64,000 bases of DNA from Motiliproteus sp. SC1-56 (GTDB lineage Bacteria > Pseudomonadota > Gammaproteobacteria > Pseudomonadales > Balneatricaceae), in contig NZ_JAEMGS010000001.1 in the NCBI RefSeq assembly GCF_017309075.1, positions 186,001-250,000 on the forward strand, read 5' to 3'. Numbering within the stretch: the first letter of the stretch is position 1; each line of letters opens with the position of its first letter. The notes beneath the pieces were generated by a model. That model made no database searches. It was not told where the DNA came from and saw nothing but the letters and a program-made list of their open reading frames with translations. The position numbers and the translations under genes are program-made. Positions 46,137 through 57,406 of the stretch are shown here, piece by piece.

Positions 46137-46144
<8 letters not shown>
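45056..46144 (+). CDS. purK: N5-carboxyaminoimidazole ribonucleotide synthase
   Basis: ATP-grasp enzyme that carboxylates AIR with bicarbonate, supplying the PurE substrate. The 362-residue protein begins [20 protein letters not shown]. It then has the ATP-grasp segments [17 protein letters not shown] and [29 protein letters not shown]. It overlaps purE by four bases and tsaC by eight bases, so the three genes look like one transcript. Confidence 0.98.
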
Positions 46145-47643
<1,499 letters not shown>

Positions 47644-47712
47644 AGACAGCGACTTTGAGGTGTGAGCCGCTGAGCCCAGGCCCGCGCCTCAACCGCACGT
47701 GAAAGGAGAGCC

Positions 47713-48549
47713 ATGACCGACCGTTACGCCGTGATGGGGGATCCCATCAGCCACAGCAAGTCGCCCCAGATTCACGCGGCCTTTGCCGCCCAGACCGGAC
47801 AGGACCTGACCTACGAGGCAATCCGGGTGGCCCCGGGCAGCTTCGCCGCCGCGGTGGAGGCTTTCTTCGCCGCGGAAGGGAAGGGGCTCAATGTCACGGT
47901 GCCGTTCAAGGAGGAGGCCTGGAAACTTGCCGGGCGGCTCAGTGAACGGGCGCGACTGGCAGGGGCGGTCAATACCCTATACCGGGACGAGGACGGTCGC
48001 TTGGTTGGCGACAACACGGATGGCCAGGGGCTGATTACCGACATCCAGCGTAATCACGGCGGGGATATTGTAAATAAGCGAGTACTTGCTATCGGCGCAG
48101 GAGGCGCAGTAAGAGGTGTTCTCGAGCCGCTTCTTAAGAGAAAACCAGGCGAGTTAGTGATTGCAAACAGAACGGCTTCCAAGGCCGAAGCGCTGGCTGA
48201 GCATTTTTCGGCGCTCGGAAATGTGCGCGGCTGTGGTTTCGCGGCAGTTAACGCGCCCTTTGACCTAGTGATCAACGGCAGCGCGGCGAGCCTGCACGGC
48301 GAGCTGCCGTCCCTGTCCGAGCGGATCTGGGCGGAGGGTGCCTGGGCTTACGATATGATGTACGGGGCCGAGCCCACGGTATTCAACCGCTGGGCGCAAC
48401 AGGCGGGCGCGGCACGGGTGATGGATGGCCTGGGCATGCTGGTGGAGCAGGCCGCCGAGGCGTTCCGCCTGTGGCGGGGCGTCACACCGCAGACGCGATC
48501 GGTTATCCTTGAGATGCGCTGCCAGCTGGAAGACTCGGCACGGGCGTAA
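47713..48549 (+). CDS. aroE: Shikimate dehydrogenase (NADP+)
   Basis: Reduces 3-dehydroshikimate to shikimate in aromatic amino acid synthesis. The 278-residue protein has [18 protein letters not shown], the catalytic Lys in [11 protein letters not shown] (near residue 65), NTDGQGL and the NADP-binding [12 protein letters not shown] with the basic NRTASKAEA motif. Codons 119-156 (48067-48180) are unlike the rest of the gene: AGA three times, CTT three times, GTA, CGA, TTA. Confidence 0.97.
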   Translation: MTDRYAVMGDPISHSKSPQIHAAFAAQTGQDLTYEAIRVAPGSFAAAVEAFFAAEGKGLNVTVPFKEEAWKLAGRLSERARLAGAVNTLYRDEDGRLVGDNTDGQGLITDIQRNHGGDIVNKRVLAIGAGGAVRGVLEPLLKRKPGELVIANRTASKAEALAEHFSALGNVRGCGFAAVNAPFDLVINGSAASLHGELPSLSERIWAEGAWAYDMMYGAEPTVFNRWAQQAGAARVMDGLGMLVEQAAEAFRLWRGVTPQTRSVILEMRCQLEDSARA

Positions 48550-48579
48550 ATTGTTCACAGGGCTGTAGAAGGGGATGTC

Positions 48580-50952
48580 ATGTCAGGGCCGAATCGGCTG
48601 TCCAGCAAGGAGATTTACCGCGGTTGCGACCCGGAGTTGCTGCCATTCAAAACCACCGAAAACCTGGAAGACTTCCACGGTATTTACGGCCAGGAGCGGG
48701 CCGTGGAAGCGATGGCTTTCGGCATGGGCATGCGCCGCACCGACTATAACCTCTTTGTTATGGGGCACTCCCAGAGCGGCCGCTTCTCCTTTGTCATGGA
48801 GACCCTGAAAAAAGCCGCCAAAAAAGAGAAGAACCCCCAGGACTGGTGTTACCTCAATAACCTTGCCGATCCCCGCAATCCCCTGGCGTTCTACTTCGCT
48901 GCCGGCAAGGGCAGCGTGTTTCGTAAAGACGTCAATACCCTGCTCGAGCGGACCGCCAGTGAATTGCCCGCCGCGTTTGAGAACCCCGGCTACCAGCGGC
49001 AGAAGAGCCAGATTGACCGCGAGTTCAGCCGCCTCTACGACCAGGCCTTGGAAACGGTGGAGAACGAGGCCAGGGGCCGCAGTATCGCCCTCTACCGGGA
49101 TGCGGGCAGTGTTGGCTTTACCCCGGTGGTCAACGGCCAGGCCATGGACGAGGCAGCGTTTTCCCAGCTGGAAGAGGGCGAGCGCAACCAGATCAACCAG
49201 AACATCAGCGAGCTGGAAGACTTTCTCAACGAATCCCTGACCACCCTGCCGCAATGGCGCCGGGAGGCCAACGAGAAGCAGAAGAAGCTCGAGCACGAAA
49301 CCGCGCGCGAAACCCTCGCCCCCCTGTTTCAGCCCCTGAAAGAGAAATACGCGTCACAGCCCCGGGTCGTGAGCTACCTCAAGCGGGTGGAGGCGGACCT
49401 GATCAAGAACGCCGCCGATCTGGTCGGCGAGGACAAGTCGGGGGAGAACAAGAGCGAGTTGATGCGTTCGGCGGAGCTGGAGCAGACCTACGGCGTCAAC
49501 CTGCTGGTTGACCACCACAAGACCAAGGGCGTGCCGGTGGTGTTCGAGTCCCATCCCACCTATGAAAACCTGTTCGGTCGGGTGGAGTACACCAGCGAGA
49601 TGGGGGCTTTGCTGACCAGCTTCCAGCTTATCCGCGACGGCTCCCTGCACCAGGCCAACGGCGGCTACTTGGTACTGGAAGCCGAGAAGCTGTTTGAGCA
49701 TCCCATGGTCTGGAGCGCCCTCAAGCGGGCATTGAAGTCCAAGGAGCTGCGCATCGAGAGCCCCTTTGCCGAGATGGCGGGGATCAACACCATCACCCTG
49801 GCCCCGGAGGCGATCCCCCTGAACGTCAAGGTGGTGATCATCGGCGAGCGTGATCTGTACTACCTGCTGCAGCAGATGGACGGCGATTTTCCCAAGCTGT
49901 TTCGGGTGGTGGTGGACTTCGACGAGGAGGTGCCGCGCACCGAGGCCGCGATCCGCAACTACGCGCGCCTGATCAAGACGCTGGCGCAGAAAGAGGGTTG
50001 CGCCCACATGACTCGCAGGGCCGTGGCGCGGCTGGTGGAGCACAGCTCGCGGCTGGCCGAAGACCAGGAGCTGCTCTCGGCCCATATCGGGGAGATGATG
50101 GACCTGGTCTTCGAGGCTGACTTCAAGCGCGAGCGCACCGGCGAAGCGCTGATCGGCCACGAGCACATCGAGATGGCCCTACTGGCCAAGGAGCGGCGCA
50201 CCGACCGCCTCAGCACCAAGCTGCGGGACGAAATTCTTAACGAGGTGATCCTCATCAACACCGAAGGCAAAGCGGTGGGCAAGTGCAACGGCCTCACGGT
50301 GCTGCAGGTGGGGGATGTCAGCTTCGGCACCCCGGCGCGGATCACCGCCACCGTGCATCCCGGCGACCGGGGGGTGGTGGACATTGAGCGGGAGGTGACT
50401 CTGGGGCAGCCGATCCATTCCAAGGGGGTGCTGATCCTGTCCGGCTACCTGGGCCACAAATACGCCCAGGACTTCCCCCTCTCGGTCTCGGCCAGTATTG
50501 CCCTGGAGCAGTCCTACGGCCACGTGGACGGCGACAGCGCCTCTTTGGCCGAAATCTGTACCCTGATTTCGGCCCTGACCCACACCCCCATCAGCCAGGA
50601 GTACGCGCTGACCGGCTCCATTAACCAGTATGGCGAGGTGCAGGCGATCGGCGGGGTCAACGAGAAGATCGAGGGCTTCTTCGAGATCTGCAAGAGCAAG
50701 GGGTTAAGCGGCAGCCAGGGGGTGATTATCCCGCGGGCCAACCGCCGCAACCTGATGCTCAAGGCCGAAGTGGTGGGGGCGGTGGAGATGGGGCTGTTTC
50801 ACATCTACACCGTCGCCACCGTGGACCAGGCCCTGGAGCTGCTGACCGGGCGCAAGGCGGGGGTGTTGAAGAGTGACGGCACCTTTACCCAGCGCTCGCT
50901 CAACCACCGGGTGGTCAAGCGACTGCGGGAGATGGCCAAGGCCAAGCCCTGA
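48580..50952 (+). CDS. Lon-related (LonB-like) ATP-dependent protease
   Basis: Membrane-free Lon-family serine protease of 790 residues, related to E. coli YcbZ. The N-terminal part matches the AAA_32 region; its P-loop position reads GHSQSGRFSF, lacking the Walker A lysine. A helical insert (about 170-290) and a second AAA module (VFESHPTYENLFGRVEY; PEAIPLNVKVVIIGERDLYYLL) follow. The C-terminal S16 protease domain has the Ser-Lys dyad: S653 in GDSAS and K696 in NEKIEGF, the same 43-residue spacing as in Lon. Substrate and ATP dependence are unknown. It stands alone between aroE and gpt. Confidence 0.92.
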   Translation: MSGPNRLSSKEIYRGCDPELLPFKTTENLEDFHGIYGQERAVEAMAFGMGMRRTDYNLFVMGHSQSGRFSFVMETLKKAAKKEKNPQDWCYLNNLADPRNPLAFYFAAGKGSVFRKDVNTLLERTASELPAAFENPGYQRQKSQIDREFSRLYDQALETVENEARGRSIALYRDAGSVGFTPVVNGQAMDEAAFSQLEEGERNQINQNISELEDFLNESLTTLPQWRREANEKQKKLEHETARETLAPLFQPLKEKYASQPRVVSYLKRVEADLIKNAADLVGEDKSGENKSELMRSAELEQTYGVNLLVDHHKTKGVPVVFESHPTYENLFGRVEYTSEMGALLTSFQLIRDGSLHQANGGYLVLEAEKLFEHPMVWSALKRALKSKELRIESPFAEMAGINTITLAPEAIPLNVKVVIIGERDLYYLLQQMDGDFPKLFRVVVDFDEEVPRTEAAIRNYARLIKTLAQKEGCAHMTRRAVARLVEHSSRLAEDQELLSAHIGEMMDLVFEADFKRERTGEALIGHEHIEMALLAKERRTDRLSTKLRDEILNEVILINTEGKAVGKCNGLTVLQVGDVSFGTPARITATVHPGDRGVVDIEREVTLGQPIHSKGVLILSGYLGHKYAQDFPLSVSASIALEQSYGHVDGDSASLAEICTLISALTHTPISQEYALTGSINQYGEVQAIGGVNEKIEGFFEICKSKGLSGSQGVIIPRANRRNLMLKAEVVGAVEMGLFHIYTVATVDQALELLTGRKAGVLKSDGTFTQRSLNHRVVKRLREMAKAKP

Positions 50953-50963
50953 GGTTTGCGGCC

Positions 50964-51452
50964 TCAGCGGGAAGCCAGCGGGGCAGCGAACTGGAACTCC
51001 ATGTCCCAGGGGAAGCGGATCCAGGTATCCTGGCTCACCTCGGTGATAAAGGTGTCTACCAACGGGCGTCCTGCCGGCTTGGCGTAGATGGTGGCGAAGT
51101 GGGCTTTGGGAAGCATTTCGCGCACCACCCGGGCAGTCTTGCCGGTATCCACCAGGTCGTCGATCAGCAGAAAGCCTTCGCCGTCGCCCTCGACGTTTTT
51201 CAGCACCTTCAGCTCGCCCTGATGCTGCTGCTCCCCTTGCTCCCCCTCCTGGTAGCTCACCACGCAGATGGTGTCGATCAGGCGCAGGTCCAGCTCCCGG
51301 GCGATGATGGCGGCCGGCACCAGGCCGCCGCGGGTAATGGCAATGATGCCTTTCCAGGGGCCCCGTTCCAGCAGTCTCCAGGAGAGCGCCCGTGCGTCGC
51401 GGTGCAGTTCTGCCCAGGAGATGGGAAAGTCTTTTTGGTAGGGATTGCTCAT
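50964..51452 (-). CDS. gpt: Xanthine-guanine phosphoribosyltransferase
   Basis: Salvages xanthine and guanine with PRPP. The 162-residue protein has [20 protein letters not shown] and the PRPP-binding [20 protein letters not shown] (about 92-111). The C-terminal hood [12 protein letters not shown] contacts the purine. It matches the Gpt family in length. It lies six bases after the gamma carbonic anhydrase-like gene. Confidence 0.93.
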   Translation of the reverse strand: MSNPYQKDFPISWAELHRDARALSWRLLERGPWKGIIAITRGGLVPAAIIARELDLRLIDTICVVSYQEGEQGEQQHQGELKVLKNVEGDGEGFLLIDDLVDTGKTARVVREMLPKAHFATIYAKPAGRPLVDTFITEVSQDTWIRFPWDMEFQFAAPLASR

Positions 51453-51458
51453 AGGGGG

Positions 51459-52007
51459 TTAATCCTGCTCGTCGTAGTTCTCCGCCAGGTGCTTGTCCTT
51501 CAGGCGCACGTAGTTGGCGGCGGTGTAGGTGAAAAACTCGCGCTCTTTTTCGGTCAGGGGGCGGGCCTGCTTGGCAGGGCGGCCCACGTAGAGGTAACCG
51601 CTCTTGAGGGTTTTGCCCGGGGGCACCAGGGAGCCTGCGCCGATGATCACCTCCGACTCCACCACGGCGCCGTCCATCACCATGGCGCCCATGCCCACCA
51701 GGATGCGGTCGCCCAACGTGCAGCCGTGGAGCATGGCCTGGTGGCCGATGGTGACGTCGTCGCCGATCTCCAGGGGAAAACCATCGGGGTTGTAGGGGCC
51801 GGCGTGGGTAATGTGCAGGACTGATCCGTCCTGCACGCTGGTGCGGGCACCGATCCGGATCCGGTGCATGTCGCCGCGGATCACCACCAGGGGCCAGACC
51901 GAGGTGTCGTCGCCGAGGGTGACATCCCCCAGCACGACGGCGCTGGGGTCGACGAAGACGCGTTCGCCCAGGCGCGGTGAGGTGCCTTGGTAGCTGCGGA
52001 TTTTCAT
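51459..52007 (-). CDS. Gamma carbonic anhydrase-family protein (YrdA/PaaY-like)
   Basis: Left-handed beta-helix protein of 182 residues built from hexapeptide repeats, with the motif GDMHRIRIGARTSVQDGSVLHIT and VTIGHQAMLHGCTLGDRILVG. These give the three zinc-binding histidines typical of the family. ATG at 52007 has GGGAGAAAG just upstream; the open frame extends to 52610 but the extra part overlaps prlC and resembles nothing. Whether it hydrates CO2 is unknown; many YrdA-like proteins are not shown to. Confidence 0.92.
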   Translation of the reverse strand: MKIRSYQGTSPRLGERVFVDPSAVVLGDVTLGDDTSVWPLVVIRGDMHRIRIGARTSVQDGSVLHITHAGPYNPDGFPLEIGDDVTIGHQAMLHGCTLGDRILVGMGAMVMDGAVVESEVIIGAGSLVPPGKTLKSGYLYVGRPAKQARPLTEKEREFFTYTAANYVRLKDKHLAENYDEQD

Positions 52008-52145
52008 GGATCTTTCTCCCATGTAAACTGTCAAGATTACCCCGGCCCGGGGCGGGAGCGCCATTTTACCCCAAGCCGGCGGGGATGATGAGTCATCAAT
52101 GTTTACGCGGCCGTCCGCTGCCGCCGCCGAATCCATGGACACCCT

Positions 52146-54194
52146 ATGAGTAACCCCCTGCTGGAAGCGCACCGTTTCCCTCCGTTTTCCCGTATTCAGC
52201 CCGAGCATGTGGAACCGGCCTTTGACCGCCTGCTGGCCGAGAGCCGCGCCGAGCTGGAGACCCTGCTGGCCGATCCGCCCGCCGGCTGGGCGCTGGTGGA
52301 ACGCCTTGAAGCCATCGATGACCTTCTCAGCCAGGCCTGGTCGCCGGTGAGCCACATGAATTCGGTAGTCAACTCCGAGCCCCTGCGCGAGGCCTACAAC
52401 GCGGTGCTGCCCAAGCTCACCGAGTACCACACGGAGCTCGGGCAGAACCGCCGTCTTTACCAGGCGTTCAAAGGGCTGGCCGAGAGTGATGAATTCAGCG
52501 GGTTGGACCAGGCGCAACAGCAGCTGGTGCACAATGCGTTGCGGGATTTTCACCTCTCCGGGGTGGATCTGCCGGAGGCGAAGAAGCGCCGCTTCGGCGA
52601 ACTCAAGCAACGGTTGTCAAAGCTGGGCAGCCAGTTCTCGGAAAACGTGCTGGACGCCACCCAGGGCTGGACCAAGCACTTCAGCGACGCGGCGCCGCTG
52701 CAGGGGCTGCCGGAGAACGCTCTGGCCCAGGCGGCGCAGGCCGCCCGGCAACAGGAGCTGGAGGGTTACCTCATCACCCTGGAGTTCCCTTCCTACTTTG
52801 CGGTGATGACCTTCGCCGACAACCGCGACCTGCGTCGCGAGGTCTACGAGGCCTTCTGCACCCGCGCCTCCGACCAGGGCCCCCAGGGCGGGCGCTGGGA
52901 TAACAGCGAGGCGATCGACGAAATTCTGCGCCTGCGTCACGAGCTGGCGCAGTTGCTGGGTTACGAAAACTACGCCGCCTACTCCCTGGCCACCAAGATG
53001 GCGGAGTCCACCGACCAGGTGGTGGGCTTTCTCAACGACCTGGCGCACAAGAGCCGCCCCGTGGCGCAGGCGGAGTACCGCGAGCTGGCCGGGTTCGCCC
53101 GCCAGGCGGGGGTCGAGCGCCTCGAGGCCTGGGACATAGGCTACTTTGGCGAAAAGCTGCGTCAGCAGCGCTACGCCCTCTCCCAGGAGGAGTTGCGCCC
53201 CTATTTTCCGGTGGATCGCGTGCTGCCGGGCATGTTTGCCGTGGTGCAGCGCCTCTACGGCATCGAGATCCAGGAAGAGCAGGCCGACCAGCTCTGGCAT
53301 TCCGATGCGCGCCTGTTTCGAATCGAGCGAGATGGTCAGCCGCTGGGCTATTTCTACCTCGACCTGTACGCCCGCAGCCACAAGCGGGGAGGAGCCTGGA
53401 TGGACGAGTGCCGGGTGCGCCGGCGTCTTGAAGACGGATCGGTACAGTTGCCGGTCGCCTACCTCGTTTGCAACTTCAACGCCCCGGTAGGGGAGACGCC
53501 CGCGCTGCTGACCCACACCGAGGTGTCGACCCTGTTCCATGAATTCGGTCACGGCCTGCACCACCTGCTGACCCGTATCGAGTGGGCGGGGGTGTCCGGG
53601 ATCAATGGGGTGGCCTGGGACGCGGTGGAGCTGCCCAGCCAGTTCCTGGAGAACTGGTGCTGGGAGCCCGAGGCGCTGGCGCTGATCAGCGGTCACTACC
53701 AGACCGGCGAGCCCCTGCCCGCCGAATTGCTCGAGCGGATGCTGGCGGCCCGCAATTTCCAGGCGGGGATGATGATGGTGCGCCAGCTGGAGTTTTCCCT
53801 GTTCGACTTCCTGCTGCACCGGGACTACCGGCCCGAGCCGGCCACCGATGTCCAGGCCCTGCTGGACCGGGTGCGCGCCGAGGTATCGGTGGTGACTCCC
53901 CCGGCGTTCAACCGCTTTCAGCACAGCTTCTCCCACATCTTCGCCGGTGGTTATGCCGCGGGTTACTACAGCTACAAGTGGGCCGAAGTGCTCTCCGCCG
54001 ACGCCTTCTCCCGGTTCGAGGAGGAGGGGATCTTCAATCCCGAGACCGGGCGCGCCTTTGAGCAGGCGATTCTCGCCCAGGGCGGTGCGCGGGAGGCGAT
54101 GGACCTGTTCGTCGCGTTTCGCGGCCGTGAGCCCCGGGTCGATGCCCTGCTGCGTCACACCGGCATCACCGCGGCCACCCAGGAGGCCCCATGA
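52146..54194 (+). CDS. prlC: Oligopeptidase A (M3 family metallopeptidase)
   Basis: Cytoplasmic zinc oligopeptidase that degrades short peptides, including cleaved signal peptides. The 682-residue protein has the zinc motif HEFGH at about 465-469 with the second ligand Glu in the following helix (AWDAVELPSQFLENW). FAGGYAAGYYSYKWAEVLSAD is the usual C-terminal substrate-binding segment. It overlaps yheV as ATGA. Confidence 0.97.
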   Translation: MSNPLLEAHRFPPFSRIQPEHVEPAFDRLLAESRAELETLLADPPAGWALVERLEAIDDLLSQAWSPVSHMNSVVNSEPLREAYNAVLPKLTEYHTELGQNRRLYQAFKGLAESDEFSGLDQAQQQLVHNALRDFHLSGVDLPEAKKRRFGELKQRLSKLGSQFSENVLDATQGWTKHFSDAAPLQGLPENALAQAAQAARQQELEGYLITLEFPSYFAVMTFADNRDLRREVYEAFCTRASDQGPQGGRWDNSEAIDEILRLRHELAQLLGYENYAAYSLATKMAESTDQVVGFLNDLAHKSRPVAQAEYRELAGFARQAGVERLEAWDIGYFGEKLRQQRYALSQEELRPYFPVDRVLPGMFAVVQRLYGIEIQEEQADQLWHSDARLFRIERDGQPLGYFYLDLYARSHKRGGAWMDECRVRRRLEDGSVQLPVAYLVCNFNAPVGETPALLTHTEVSTLFHEFGHGLHHLLTRIEWAGVSGINGVAWDAVELPSQFLENWCWEPEALALISGHYQTGEPLPAELLERMLAARNFQAGMMMVRQLEFSLFDFLLHRDYRPEPATDVQALLDRVRAEVSVVTPPAFNRFQHSFSHIFAGGYAAGYYSYKWAEVLSADAFSRFEEEGIFNPETGRAFEQAILAQGGAREAMDLFVAFRGREPRVDALLRHTGITAATQEAP

Positions 54195-54463
54195 GTTCTA
54201 TCACCAAACGCTTTATCGCCGGCGCCGTCTGCCCCCGTTGCGCGGCCATGGACAAACTCCGCACCTACCGTGACGCCATTCACGAGCACCGCGAGTGCGT
54301 GGCCTGCGGCTACGAGGACAGCATGCGCCTGGACGGGGCGCCCAGCCCCCGCGAGATGGAGACCCGGGTCAACAGCCCCCGCCCGGCGGCGTCCAGTGGC
54401 GAGCAGGTGCTGCAGTTTGTGCCCAATCCCAAGCTGGGCGCGAAAGCCCGCAAGGAGTCCTGA
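54191..54463 (+). CDS. yheV: YheV-family zinc-ribbon protein
   Basis: Small protein of 90 residues with two cysteine pairs (CPRC near residue 14 and CVAC near residue 36) that form a zinc ribbon. The C-terminal half is disordered and polar, ending PNPKLGAKARKES. The family's function is unknown. It overlaps the prlC stop, and prlC-yheV adjacency is common in gammaproteobacteria. Confidence 0.92.
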   Translation: MSSITKRFIAGAVCPRCAAMDKLRTYRDAIHEHRECVACGYEDSMRLDGAPSPREMETRVNSPRPAASSGEQVLQFVPNPKLGAKARKES

Positions 54464-54493
54464 GAGGGCTGCAACAGCTGATGAGCTCGCCGC

Positions 54494-55855
54494 TCAGCGG
54501 GGCTCATCACAGCGGGAATCACCAGCCGGGCGGCGGCGCACAAAGGCGGCAAACACCGCACCGCCCAGCACTCCCCGCCCGGCCAGCAGCAGTGCCAGGG
54601 CCAGCCAGAGACCGTGGTTGCCGAGCCCCTGGCCCAGGTACCAGGCCGGCAGGTAGATCCCCAGGGTGGCGACCAGCATGCAGTTTTGCATGGCGCGGAA
54701 CCAGTTGGCGCCGATAAAGATGCCATCTAACAGGTAACTCCAGACGCCCAGCAGGGGCAGCGCCACCAGCCAGGGCAGGTAGCTGCGTGCCGTGCTGACG
54801 ACGGCGGGAATATCAGTCAGCAGGCGGATCAGCAGCTCCCCCCCTAAGTAAAAGAGGGCGGCGAACCCCAGGGCCGTGCCCAGGGACCAGAGCGTCGCCG
54901 CGGCGCAGGCCCGAATAAACCCCTGCTGATCCCGGGCACCCAGGTAGCGTCCGCAAAGCGCCTCCACCGCGTGGGCGAACCCGTCCAGGCCGTGGGAGAT
55001 CAGCAGCAGGAAGTTCAGCAGCACCGCGTTGGCGGCCAGGACACTGTCTCCCAGGCGCGCGCCCTGGGCGGTGAAGAAGGCGAAGCAGAACAGCAGGCAG
55101 AGGGTACGCACCATCAGGTAGCGGTTGCTGCGCAGCAGGGGCCCGTAGTCGCGCCAGCGCCACAGGGCGGCGAGCGGCAGCTTCGGTCCGGGCAGCCGCT
55201 GCAGGTGGCGCAGGGCCAGCCAGCCACCCAGCCCCAGGCTGGCGTAGTCGGCGCAGAGGCTGGCCACCGCTACCCCCGTCACCCCCCACCCGAGCCCCAT
55301 CACCAGCAGCAGGTCCAGGATCATGTTCACCAGGTTGGCGCTGACCAGCAGCAGCAGGGGCACCCGGCTGTTCTGCAAGCCCAGAAACCACCCCAGCAGG
55401 GCATAATTGGCCAGTACCGCGGGGGCGCTGTAGATGCGGAGGGCGCAGTACAGGCGGGCCTGCTCCAGTACCGCCGGACTGGGGTCCATCAGGGCCAGCC
55501 CCAGGCTGAGCAGCGGCTGTTGCAGCAGGATCAATCCCAGCCCCAGTAAGGCGGCCAAGACCAGGCTCTGCCCCAGCAGGCGCCGTTGCGCCAGGGGATC
55601 CTGGCGTCCCAGGGCCCGCGCGGTGAGCCCGGTGGTGCCCATGCGCAGAAAGCCGAAGCTCCAGTAGAGCAGGGAGAAGAGGCTGGCCCCGATCGCGACC
55701 GCACCCAGGTAGTGGGGCTCGGGCAGGTGGCCGATCACCGCCGTGTCCACCATGCCCAGCAGCGGCACGGTGATATTGGAGAGAATCATCGGCCAGGCCA
55801 GCTGCCAGACCCGGCGATGGCTTTCACCGTGCCAGAAGGTGGCCCCCAGGCTCAT
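54494..55855 (-). CDS. dinF: MATE-family efflux transporter, DinF type
   Basis: Twelve-helix inner-membrane antiporter of 453 residues. The start WQLAWPMILSNITVPLLG followed by DTAVIGHL closely resembles E. coli DinF, as do FLRMGTTGLTAR and SYLLDGIFIGAN. ATG at 55855 overlaps the znuB stop as ATGA; the frame is open far upstream, but that part is antisense-like overlap with znuB. It may be co-transcribed with zur-znuCB. Substrate is unknown. Confidence 0.93.
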   Translation of the reverse strand: MSLGATFWHGESHRRVWQLAWPMILSNITVPLLGMVDTAVIGHLPEPHYLGAVAIGASLFSLLYWSFGFLRMGTTGLTARALGRQDPLAQRRLLGQSLVLAALLGLGLILLQQPLLSLGLALMDPSPAVLEQARLYCALRIYSAPAVLANYALLGWFLGLQNSRVPLLLLVSANLVNMILDLLLVMGLGWGVTGVAVASLCADYASLGLGGWLALRHLQRLPGPKLPLAALWRWRDYGPLLRSNRYLMVRTLCLLFCFAFFTAQGARLGDSVLAANAVLLNFLLLISHGLDGFAHAVEALCGRYLGARDQQGFIRACAAATLWSLGTALGFAALFYLGGELLIRLLTDIPAVVSTARSYLPWLVALPLLGVWSYLLDGIFIGANWFRAMQNCMLVATLGIYLPAWYLGQGLGNHGLWLALALLLAGRGVLGGAVFAAFVRRRPAGDSRCDEPR

Positions 55856-56640
55856 CGGTGGGGCAGTCGCAGGATCTGGCTGAGGCTGAACAGGAAGGCC
55901 GCGGCGACCACCACCGAGGGGCCGGCCGGTGTGTTCCACTGGTAGGAGGCGAGCAGCCCCAGGCAGACGGCGATACAGCCGATCAGGCTGGCCAGCGCCG
56001 CCATGCGCTCGGGGCTGTTGGCCAGGCGTCGCGCGGTGGCGGCGGGAATGATCAGCAGGGAGGTGATCAGCAGCACGCCCACCACCTTCATGGCCACGGC
56101 GATGACGATGCCTACCAGCAGCATCAGCGCCAGGCGGGTCAGGGTCACCGGCACGCCCTCGACCTGGGCCAGCTCCTCGTTGACGGTGATCGCCAGCAGC
56201 GGATTCCACAGTTTCAGCAGCAGCGCCCCGACCAGGGCGCCGCCGCCGTAGATCCAGTAAAGGTCGTCGCGGCTCACCGCCAGCAGGTCGCCGAACAGGT
56301 AGCTCATCAGGTCGATGCGCAAATCCGGCAGAAAGCTGATCGCCACCAGGCCCAGGGAGAGGCTGCTGTGGGCCATGATCCCGAGCAGGGTGTCGCTCGC
56401 GATCAGGTGTTTCTTCTGCAGCGCTACCAGCAGCACCGACAGCAGCACGCAGCACACCACCACCGCCAGGTTGAGGTTGACGTCGAACAGGATGCCCAGG
56501 CTGATCCCCAGCAGCGCCGAGTGGGCCAGGGTGTCACCGAAATAGGCCATCCGGCGCCAGACCACGAAGGCGCCAAGGGGGCCTGCCACCAGGGCAACGC
56601 CGATGCCGCCCAGCAGGGCCCGCAGTAGAAAGTCAGCCAT
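55852..56640 (-). CDS. znuB: Zinc ABC transporter permease ZnuB
   Basis: Inner-membrane permease of the high-affinity zinc importer, 262 residues with seven to eight membrane helices. [38 protein letters not shown] and [20 protein letters not shown] are family features. ATG at 56640 is chosen; upstream codons overlap znuC. It is transcribed with zur and znuC. The periplasmic zinc-binding ZnuA is not encoded in the window. Confidence 0.96.
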   Translation of the reverse strand: MADFLLRALLGGIGVALVAGPLGAFVVWRRMAYFGDTLAHSALLGISLGILFDVNLNLAVVVCCVLLSVLLVALQKKHLIASDTLLGIMAHSSLSLGLVAISFLPDLRIDLMSYLFGDLLAVSRDDLYWIYGGGALVGALLLKLWNPLLAITVNEELAQVEGVPVTLTRLALMLLVGIVIAVAMKVVGVLLITSLLIIPAATARRLANSPERMAALASLIGCIAVCLGLLASYQWNTPAGPSVVVAAAFLFSLSQILRLPHR

Positions 56641-57406
56641 GGCGGCACCCCGCTGGGGCCTGCGGCCGGTCGGAGATGACGTTGCCGTGGGCGTCGTGAT
56701 CATGGTTGTGCTGGTGGCTGTAGAGGGCCAGGCTGCGGGCCCCTTCCAGGCCAAAGAGTTCGACAAAGGCGGGGTCGTGGCTGACCTGTTCGGGATGCCC
56801 CGAGCAGCAGATGTGATGGTTCAGGCAGATCACCGTGTCGGTGCTGGCCATCACCAGGTGCAAATCGTGGGAGACCATGAAGACGGCGCAGCCGTAGCGG
56901 GCCCGAATCTCGCCGATCAGCCGGTAGAGTTCGATCTGGCCGTTGATGTCGACCCCCTGCACCGGCTCGTCCAGCACCAGCAGCTGGGGGCGGCGGAGCA
57001 GGGCGCGGGCCAGCAGCACCCGCTGGGTTTCTCCACCGGACAGGCTTTGCAGGGGGCTCTCCATCAGGTGGTCGGCGTTGACCATCGCCAGTGCTTCGCG
57101 CAGGGCGGTTTTATCCATGCGCCTTGGCAGCTGCATAAAGCGGCGCACGGTCAGGGGCAGGGTCGCGTCCACGTGCAGCTTCTGCGGCATGTAACCGATC
57201 CGAAGACTAGGCTGGCGCTGCACCTTGCCGCTGTCGGGCTGCAGCAGCCCCAGCAGGAGGCGGATCAGGGTGGACTTGCCGGAGCCGTTGGGGCCGATCA
57301 GGGTGGTGATGCGCCCGGGGTTAAGCTCAAGGCTCACGTCCTGAATCACCGGGCGTCCGCCCAGGCGCAGGTTGACCCCCTGCAGGGTGACCAGGGGCGC
57401 GCTCAA
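56633..57406 (-). CDS. znuC: Zinc ABC transporter ATPase ZnuC
   Basis: ATPase of the zinc importer, 257 residues. Walker A is GPNGSGKS (38-45); the signature [15 protein letters not shown] and Walker [13 protein letters not shown] follow. The C-terminus is His-rich ([12 protein letters not shown]), as in many ZnuC proteins. The start is a TTG overlapping the zur stop (TTGA), with AGGAGA eight bases upstream; no ATG or GTG is available nearby. Confidence 0.96.
   Translation of the reverse strand: MSAPLVTLQGVNLRLGGRPVIQDVSLELNPGRITTLIGPNGSGKSTLIRLLLGLLQPDSGKVQRQPSLRIGYMPQKLHVDATLPLTVRRFMQLPRRMDKTALREALAMVNADHLMESPLQSLSGGETQRVLLARALLRRPQLLVLDEPVQGVDINGQIELYRLIGEIRARYGCAVFMVSHDLHLVMASTDTVICLNHHICCSGHPEQVSHDPAFVELFGLEGARSLALYSHQHNHDHDAHGNVISDRPQAPAGCRHG

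Noticed and set aside
52008-52610. N-terminal extension of the gamma carbonic anhydrase-like protein
   Set aside because: It overlaps prlC on the other strand, resembles no family, and a good ribosome site precedes the internal ATG at 52007.
55856-56455. N-terminal extension of the MATE protein
   Set aside because: The extra 200 residues are a Gly/Arg/Pro-rich shadow of znuB. The DinF-like N-terminus starts at 55855.
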